From Desulfobacterales bacterium (GTDB lineage: Bacteria; Desulfobacterota; DSM-4660; Desulfatiglandales; B25-G16): a stretch of 10,436 bases of DNA. The stretch covers positions 1 to 10,436 of the forward strand of contig JABXJZ010000029.1 in NCBI GenBank assembly GCA_013375335.1. The letters are read 5' to 3'. Under the pieces are notes generated by a model. That model made no database searches. It was not told the origin of the DNA and saw nothing but the letters and a program-made list of their open reading frames with translations. This document shows positions 6,029-10,436 of the stretch, in pieces. The position numbers were made by a program, and so were the translations under genes. Numbering within the stretch: position 1 is the first letter of the stretch; every line of letters begins with the position of its first letter.

Positions 6029-6060
6029 CTCCCAACAGAACATCCACATTCTGTTAGGAG
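6029..6060 (-). terminator. 12-bp stem-loop with T-rich tail, terminator or attenuator
   Basis: On the minus strand CTCCTAACAGAA pairs with TTCTGTTGGGAG over 12 positions with one G-T wobble, around an 8-base loop. It is followed by TTAATATTCTTTTC, which is T-rich but interrupted. It lies about 260 bases after the recombinase stop and 170 bases before rpoD. It could end the recombinase transcript or act as an attenuator in the rpoD leader. Confidence 0.45.
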
Positions 6061-6149
6061 CGAGGCGGGCACATTTTGAGGTATTTCTCCATTGGGAGCC
6101 CCCCTCAAGAGAAGTGAATGGTTGGAAAAATCTGATCTAAACTATAGCC

Positions 6150-6178
6150 AATTTATTGGAAAAAGCCAGTAAAGTCAA
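6150..6178 (-). promoter_or_regulatory. Candidate sigma-70 promoter reading toward rpoD
   Basis: On the minus strand TTGACT (6173-6178, 5/6 match to TTGACA) is followed after 17 bases by TAAATT (6150-6155, 4/6 match to TATAAT). Transcription from here would give a leader of nearly 290 bases before the rpoD ATG, including the 6029-6060 stem-loop. The rest of 5859-6320 holds no supported gene. Confidence 0.4.
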
Positions 6179-6320
6179 TCAAAGAAATGGAGGATAAGAA
6201 ATACAGGGAAAGATAGAATGGGCTTTCAATAATGGTAGACAATCCCTGCGGCGAAAAACTCAATATCAAGATGCAATCTTGAACAGAAAGAAAACCAAAA
6301 GATGCTTATTTGCGATAGAA

Positions 6321-6917
6321 CTATTTCCCGTGCAGGATATCCATCCAGCGAATCGCCTCTGAATCACTCACCTTACCCAAATAGACTTGAGTTGTCTTCA
6401 GATTTTGATGGCGGAGCAACACCTTGGATATGATCTCAAGAGGCACACCATTGCGACTGGCGAAAGTGGCTGAGTGTCGCCTCAGATCGTGGGGGTTCAA
6501 TTTTATCCCAAGCTTTTCACCCAGCTTGTTGATCATCGTTCGTGCAGTGCCATAGCAAATGTTGAACACCCTGTCTTGTTCTTTCAAGCCTTCCTTTTGG
6601 ATATGGGTCTTTAGCCTATTAGCTACCGGCTCAGGCATGAAGATAACTTCCGCCTCCTTTCCACTCTTCGGGTTGTGAACTGTGATCTTTCTCCCATCGA
6701 TGTCTCTGACGCGGATATTGAGAGCCTCACCGATACGGGCCCCACATCTCGATTGCAGTTCTAAGATGAGCCTATCTCTCAACTCTTTACTGTTGAAGAT
6801 CACCTCATCGATAACCTCTTTGGGAATGATTTCCCTCTGCGTGCGTTTAGGGGGACGGAAGGTTTTCCTCATAAAGGGGCTATCCAAGGGGTTTGTAAGA
6901 TCCGGCTCATAGTTCAT
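6321..6917 (-). CDS. Tyrosine recombinase (XerC/D-like), N-terminally truncated
   Basis: Numbered from the ATG at 6917, the 198 residues form a complete catalytic domain. Arg61 lies in ARIGEAL, a lysine in NPKSGKEAE (K84), His143 and Arg146 in HDLRRHSATF, His170 in LLRHQNLKTT and the nucleophile Tyr179 in TQVYLG. The family catalyses site-specific strand exchange through a 3'-phosphotyrosine. Related full-length enzymes are about 300 residues with an N-terminal SAM-like DNA-binding domain. The same frame is open upstream to a TAA at 7002-7004 and encodes part of that domain (ENLRRHRYSQLKAFFNFI), but it contains no ATG, GTG or TTG. The gene is therefore probably a remnant or frameshifted. A GTG with AGGAGG seven bases ahead lies at about 6964-6980 in another frame. 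No tRNA or attachment site is seen nearby. Confidence 0.85.
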   Translation of the reverse strand: MNYEPDLTNPLDSPFMRKTFRPPKRTQREIIPKEVIDEVIFNSKELRDRLILELQSRCGARIGEALNIRVRDIDGRKITVHNPKSGKEAEVIFMPEPVANRLKTHIQKEGLKEQDRVFNICYGTARTMINKLGEKLGIKLNPHDLRRHSATFASRNGVPLEIISKVLLRHQNLKTTQVYLGKVSDSEAIRWMDILHGK

Positions 6918-7248
6918 GATAATAAAATTAAAGAAGGCCTTCAGTTGAGAGTATCGGTGCCTTCTGAGGTTTTCACGGGAATTCCTCCTGAAAAATAAGA
7001 TTTACAGTTCCCTGAAGCTCAGTTAAGTAGAACCTTGGAATATTGTTTATTGGAGAGAGAAATAGTAAAAGGATCTCTCGTGGCTTGCCGTTGCAGGTTT
7101 CAACTGGCATTCGATAAAATCAGAGGGCTGGAGGGATGATAGGATTCAGTTAGAAATAAATTGGTGATATTCCTATATAGTTAGGCAATTTCTGCACGAA
7201 CGTTAAACGTCCCTTAAAATGGATGGGAAATTATTGATTATTAAAGTG

Positions 7249-7681
7249 CTAAATAGGGTGGTGTTTTTGGTTGTGGTTCAGTGATTGGAATAGCGTTCTC
7301 ACCAGTTCGTAAACCTCGTCGCTATCGTAGATGAATTCTTTGACCCTTTGTTTGTGCTCTGGGGATAGCCGTTGATATCCCCACTGGCAGCGCTTTAACG
7401 TTTCCTCCTTTCCCTCTTGCTCAAAGAACTTCAGCAGGTTGACATCAAAAAGCGACTTTGAATGTATCAAAATCCCTGTAGTCATCGCGTCTCACTTTGG
7501 TGTCCTCAAAAGCCCTTTCAATATCGTGTCCAAGGGCGGCGATCTGTAGAGCTTCATCCGCATCTGGTTTTAGTTTCAGGAGCCATTCCAGGGTATTTTG
7601 TGCATGTTCAGGATCTTCCGGCACCTTTCATTTAGAGATAATCCTTTTTATATCTCGTTTGAGACGCTTGACACTATCCAT
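7249..7681 (-). pseudogene. Broken HD-domain-like hydrolase gene
   Basis: An ATG at 7681 overlaps the end of the cytidylyltransferase/synthase gene by eight bases (ATGGATAG) and reads MDSVKRLKRDIKRIISK. A TGA (7628-7630) interrupts it. The same frame then continues as VPEDPEHAQNTLEWLLKLK and ALQIAALGHDIERAFED, with a first histidine (H26) and an HD pair (H52, D53). At about 7455-7462 the sense shifts frame and resumes with KSLFDVNLLKFFEQEGKEE and RCQWGYQRLSPEHK, ending in TAG at 7249. My recollection of the family is about 200 residues with a further His-rich stretch between these parts. Roughly 50-60 residues appear deleted. The C-terminal piece also forms a 78-codon ORF (7249-7485) that would otherwise be called a hypothetical gene. 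Third in the inositol operon. Confidence 0.7.
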
Positions 7682-8990
7682 CGGCTCGGCAGAGAAAAAT
7701 CCTTCTCAACGTTTCTGCATTCATGAGCACTGCAATTATAGCGAGTGACCAGAAGGGCTGATTGAATAGAGCTCCAAGGAAAATCAAAAAGAGCCTGATA
7801 TCCCGTCCAATACGGATACCTGATTTAATGCGATTCCGCATGAGCGCATCATATTTGTCTGCAGTATAGCTCACCATGAAAGAACCGGTGATTGCCATAA
7901 ATCCAGCAAAAAGGCTGAAGAGTCGCGTATCCATTAAGTAGGCATGCCAGGTGAGCCCAAATAAAAGGAAGGCATCGGCATAACGATCAAGAACGGCATC
8001 AAGCCAGGCCCCAAAGTCACTTTCTTGATATTTTAGACGTGCAATTTCCCCATCACAGCCATCTATGATAGAGGCTACCTGCGCGAGAATACCTCCACCT
8101 AGAAGGGCCGGATAGCCTTCGATACAGAAAAGCGCGGCAGCAAGGATGGAAAGGAGAAAGGATATCAAGGAAATCTGGTTCGGCGTTATCGGATATCTGG
8201 CCAGATATTGGGAGATCCTAATGGATATAGGACGATTTAAATGTTGGGAAATGGGTCCATCGTTCTGTTTGTGGCGAATTTCGCATAGGAGTGCCTTTTC
8301 CGCCTTTTCGAGGGCAACGGGATTATCAATATCTATCCAGAACTTATTTCCAATGTCAAATACATTGACCCTTCCTTTCTCGGCCAGACAACTTACACCC
8401 CCCGACAGAGAGCTATCGCCTCGCTCGGAAATGCTCTCTTTAATGCCCTGAAAAATGGCCCCTGAACATAGGAAAATCCCGGTATCAAACCCATTGAAGG
8501 ATTTCAAATCCTTTCCGATCCCTTCCACCTTGCCGTTGATGACCTGTACTTTCGTGACGTCATTTATGTTGACGAGAGGGTTTTCAATATTGCGGTCTAC
8601 CGCAAGGATTATTTCACCGTCTGGGAGATGCTGGTTGATGAGGCTTTTGAGCAGTTCCAGATCAACCAGATGATCTGCCATCATCAATAGAAAATCCTCT
8701 CTAAGCTTTTCCTCCGCCCTGATTACGGAGAGGCCGTTGCCTTTATCCCATTCATCATTTTGAATATATTTTATATTTACGTGGCACTGCACTTTCAGAT
8801 CATCGAGAAATCTTCGCACCTCTGCACTCCTGTACCCTGTCACTACGTAGAAATCATCAATACCTGCCCCGGCAGCAGTTCGAATCACCCGTTCGATAAT
8901 CAGCTTTCCCAACACAGGCACTAGGGGTTTAGTATAGCCCTTCTGCCGTAACCTACTCCCTTTTCCTGCTGCGATAATAAGACCTTTCAT
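7674..8990 (-). CDS. Bifunctional inositol-1-phosphate cytidylyltransferase / CDP-inositol phosphotransferase (DIPP synthase)
   Basis: The 438-residue product fuses two enzymes. Residues 1 to about 240 are a sugar-nucleotidyltransferase fold: MKGLIIAAGKGSRLRQKG, TKPLVP, and MMADH with the likely metal-binding Asp106. From about 265 the protein is a membrane CDP-alcohol phosphotransferase with several transmembrane helices. Its complete signature D-x2-DG-x2-AR-x8-G-x3-D-x3-D runs from D310 to D335. By homology to Archaeoglobus-type enzymes the first domain makes CDP-inositol from CTP and inositol-1-phosphate. The second transfers inositol phosphate to another inositol-1-phosphate, giving phosphorylated di-myo-inositol phosphate. 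I chose the ATG at 8990, with AGGGA about 9 bases ahead, over a GTG two codons earlier. It overlaps the end of ino1 by 38 bases. A lipid acceptor instead of inositol phosphate remains possible. Confidence 0.9.
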   Translation of the reverse strand: MKGLIIAAGKGSRLRQKGYTKPLVPVLGKLIIERVIRTAAGAGIDDFYVVTGYRSAEVRRFLDDLKVQCHVNIKYIQNDEWDKGNGLSVIRAEEKLREDFLLMMADHLVDLELLKSLINQHLPDGEIILAVDRNIENPLVNINDVTKVQVINGKVEGIGKDLKSFNGFDTGIFLCSGAIFQGIKESISERGDSSLSGGVSCLAEKGRVNVFDIGNKFWIDIDNPVALEKAEKALLCEIRHKQNDGPISQHLNRPISIRISQYLARYPITPNQISLISFLLSILAAALFCIEGYPALLGGGILAQVASIIDGCDGEIARLKYQESDFGAWLDAVLDRYADAFLLFGLTWHAYLMDTRLFSLFAGFMAITGSFMVSYTADKYDALMRNRIKSGIRIGRDIRLFLIFLGALFNQPFWSLAIIAVLMNAETLRRIFLCRADG

Positions 8991-10095
8991 GTACACGATC
9001 CCTGTCTTTTGAGATGAATGTCTCTACCATTCGATATGCCTCATCGTCGGTGAATTGACGCGGGGGGTGTTTGCAGAAATAAGCGGAAGGTGCCTCTAAC
9101 ACTCCGCCTATGCCCTGCTCAAGGGCCAGTTTGGCACACCGAATGGCGTCTACGGCCACCCCCGCTGAATTGGGTGAGTCCTCCACAGAAAGGCGAAGCT
9201 CCAGATCCATGGGTACGTCTCCGAACATTTTTCCTTCCATCCGAATGAAACAGACCTTGTTGTCTTCCTGCCACGCTACATAATCGCTGGGACCTATGTG
9301 AATATTTTCATTCTCCAAGCGAAGGGCAGCCACTGACTGAACCGCTTCTGTTTTCGATTTTTTCTTTGAGGCCAGGCGATCTCGGTTAAGCATATTAAGA
9401 AAGTCCGTATTACCACCAGTGTTGAGCTGATAGGTGCGGTCGAGTTTGACACCGCGCTTTTTGAAGAGATCCGTTAATACGCGGTGAGTGATGGTGGCAC
9501 CCAACTGAGACTTTATATCATCCCCGATGAGAGGTAGATTCTTCTCCCTAAAACGCCTTGCCCACACCGGGCTGCACGCGATGAATACTGGCACGCTATT
9601 AATGAAGGCGACACCGGCCTCCAGGGCACAAGCCGCGTAAAACTGGGTAGCCTCCTCCGAGCCCACGGGCATGAAGTTGAGCAGAATCTCCGTGCCTGAA
9701 TCCTGAAGAACCTTTATGACGTCTCTCTTCGATGGTTCTGGCCTATCGGCCGGCACAAATGTATATTGGTGATCGTAATCCTCCATGTGCTCAGATAAAC
9801 CATCAAGGATCCTGCCCATCTGAACCGTGACGCCGGAGGGTTGGAGGTCCGGGCAAAAGGCCGTGGTACAGTTGGGCAGGGCAAAGATGGCTTCATTCAC
9901 ATCTTTTCCCACCTTGCGCGTATCGATATCAAATGCGGCCACCACTTCGATGTCACTGGGTTTGTATCCGCCGATCTCACAGTGCATGAGGCCAATGGCA
10001 TCCCGGGGATTTTTATCTTTGTAATAATGTATACCCTGAACCAAGGAACTGGCACAGTTCCCCACACCTGCAATTGCAACTCGTATTTTGCTCAT
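8953..10095 (-). CDS. ino1: Myo-inositol-1-phosphate synthase
   Basis: This 380-residue cytoplasmic, NAD-dependent isomerase converts glucose-6-phosphate to inositol-1-phosphate, the substrate of the next gene's product. The nucleotide-binding start is IRVAIAGVGNCASSLVQGI, of GxGNxxSxL type. Other family features are FDIDTRKVGKD, NSVPVFIACSP, GDDIKSQLGATITHRVL and TYQLNTGGNTDFLNM. Length and motifs fit the compact archaeal and bacterial form, not the about 530-residue eukaryotic one. The frame is open 33 codons further upstream. The ATG at 10095 is preferred because AAAGGAGG (10106-10113) lies 10 bases ahead and the family motif starts there. The last codons overlap the start of the cytidylyltransferase gene by 38 bases, so the two are almost certainly cotranscribed and coupled. 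The C-terminal HERSYYRSRKRE is a tail made within the overlap. Confidence 0.95.
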   Translation of the reverse strand: MSKIRVAIAGVGNCASSLVQGIHYYKDKNPRDAIGLMHCEIGGYKPSDIEVVAAFDIDTRKVGKDVNEAIFALPNCTTAFCPDLQPSGVTVQMGRILDGLSEHMEDYDHQYTFVPADRPEPSKRDVIKVLQDSGTEILLNFMPVGSEEATQFYAACALEAGVAFINSVPVFIACSPVWARRFREKNLPLIGDDIKSQLGATITHRVLTDLFKKRGVKLDRTYQLNTGGNTDFLNMLNRDRLASKKKSKTEAVQSVAALRLENENIHIGPSDYVAWQEDNKVCFIRMEGKMFGDVPMDLELRLSVEDSPNSAGVAVDAIRCAKLALEQGIGGVLEAPSAYFCKHPPRQFTDDEAYRMVETFISKDRDRVHERSYYRSRKRE

Positions 10096-10209
10096 GGTCC
10101 GTTTACCTCCTTTGATTAGGACGCTTGACTTACCCGAGGAAGAAGCGTTGCGTGTAGTCAATACAATTATTAGACGATCGGAATTGTTTAACACCAGCGG
10201 GGCGGGCAG

Positions 10210-10258
10210 AAAGGCTCTACTTAGCTAGATTCTGAATGCCGTGACCAACAGAGCCTTT
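10210..10258. repeat. 9-bp inverted repeat upstream of the inositol operon
   Basis: AAAGGCTCT (10210-10218) and AGAGCCTTT (10250-10258) are perfect complements separated by 31 bases. They lie between the partial gene at the right edge and ino1. On the minus strand only three Ts close the stem, so termination is uncertain; an RNA leader structure is equally possible. No clear promoter was found in 10096-10339. Confidence 0.3.
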
Positions 10259-10339
10259 GTACTCGGGAGGTTGAGAGCTTGCGACAGATATAGGGATTCT
10301 GTGGAGCTCGAAAACTCCCCCCTCAGCCCTTTTGATGTG

Positions 10340-10435
10340 TTACTGCGGGATAGGATGGTCGGGAACGAACACGATTCGGTAGGCCTCACGCTGGGTTTGC
10401 CTTTTCCGATACTTCTGCACAAAAGCCTCCTCAAG
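10340..10435 (-). CDS. 3' end of an unidentified gene (right-edge partial)
   Basis: From the right edge a minus-strand frame reads 31 residues to a TAA at 10340-10342. It includes LEEAFVQKYRKRQTQREAYR and ends in a hydrophobic strand and proline-rich tail (IVFVPDHPIPQ). The charged helix followed by a strand reads like a true C-terminus, more convincingly than the Ser/Arg-rich frame that overlaps it. The family is not recognised. It ends about 245 bases before the ino1 start and may belong to a separate transcript. Confidence 0.4.
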   Translation of the reverse strand, partial: LEEAFVQKYRKRQTQREAYRIVFVPDHPIPQ

Positions 10436-10436
10436 C

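Noticed and set aside
6973..7110. 45-codon minus-strand ORF starting MPVETCNGKPRE
   Set aside because: It overlaps the recombinase extension in another frame, has no ribosome-binding site and shows no recognisable domain.
7497..7748. 83-codon plus-strand ORF rich in Ser, Cys and Arg
   Set aside because: Antisense shadow of the HD-like pseudogene and the end of the synthase gene.
10096..10194. 33-codon N-terminal extension of ino1
   Set aside because: The family motif and a strong ribosome-binding site both point to the internal ATG at 10095.
10225..10434. 69-codon Ser/Arg-rich minus-strand ORF at the right edge
   Set aside because: Another minus-strand frame over the same bases (10340-10435) reads as a more convincing protein C-terminus.
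1..10436. CRISPR array, rRNA, complete insertion sequence or complete prophage
   Set aside because: No regularly spaced repeats, no rRNA-like sequence, no transposase, and only a lone truncated recombinase were seen.

Overview
All well-supported complete genes lie on the minus strand. The only recognisable plus-strand coding sequence is a 3' gene fragment at the left edge. The content suggests a Gram-negative, Desulfobacterota (deltaproteobacteria)-like anaerobe. The signs are a lipoprotein and a SurA-type periplasmic protein, a group 1 RpoD with region 1.1 and a long non-conserved insert, glycine/arginine-tailed RRM and KH RNA-binding proteins, and an XerC/D-like recombinase of a type I associate with that group. 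Base composition looks moderate, with AT-rich gaps around the recombinase and between rpoD and the RRM gene. A two-gene di-myo-inositol-phosphate pathway hints at a thermophilic or salt-stressed lifestyle or ancestry. No species is named; this is inference.

Right part (about 7250-10436): the 3' end of an unidentified gene is followed by an inositol operon. It encodes myo-inositol-1-phosphate synthase, then, overlapping it by 38 bases, a fused inositol-1-phosphate cytidylyltransferase / CDP-alcohol phosphotransferase. Overlapping that by 8 bases is an HD-domain-like gene that is clearly broken, with an in-frame TGA, a missing middle and a frame change. The pathway makes CDP-inositol and joins it to inositol phosphate, giving the phosphorylated precursor of the compatible solute di-myo-inositol phosphate.

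Middle (about 5860-7250): an AT-rich stretch holds an N-terminally truncated tyrosine recombinase, a candidate promoter, a 12-bp stem-loop and a 21-bp-period direct repeat. The last three could form a regulated leader for rpoD.

Left part (about 450-5860): rpoD is followed by a small AT-rich ORF, an RRM protein, a 32-codon small ORF coupled by ATGA to a SurA N-domain protein, KhpA, a slipin, a shortened IF-1-like protein and a lipoprotein. The region is rich in transcription and RNA-binding functions. The gaps of roughly 130-290 bases contain several short perfect dyads. The small ORFs and the IF-1-like gene were found by reading the sequence directly, and their status is less certain than that of the large genes.
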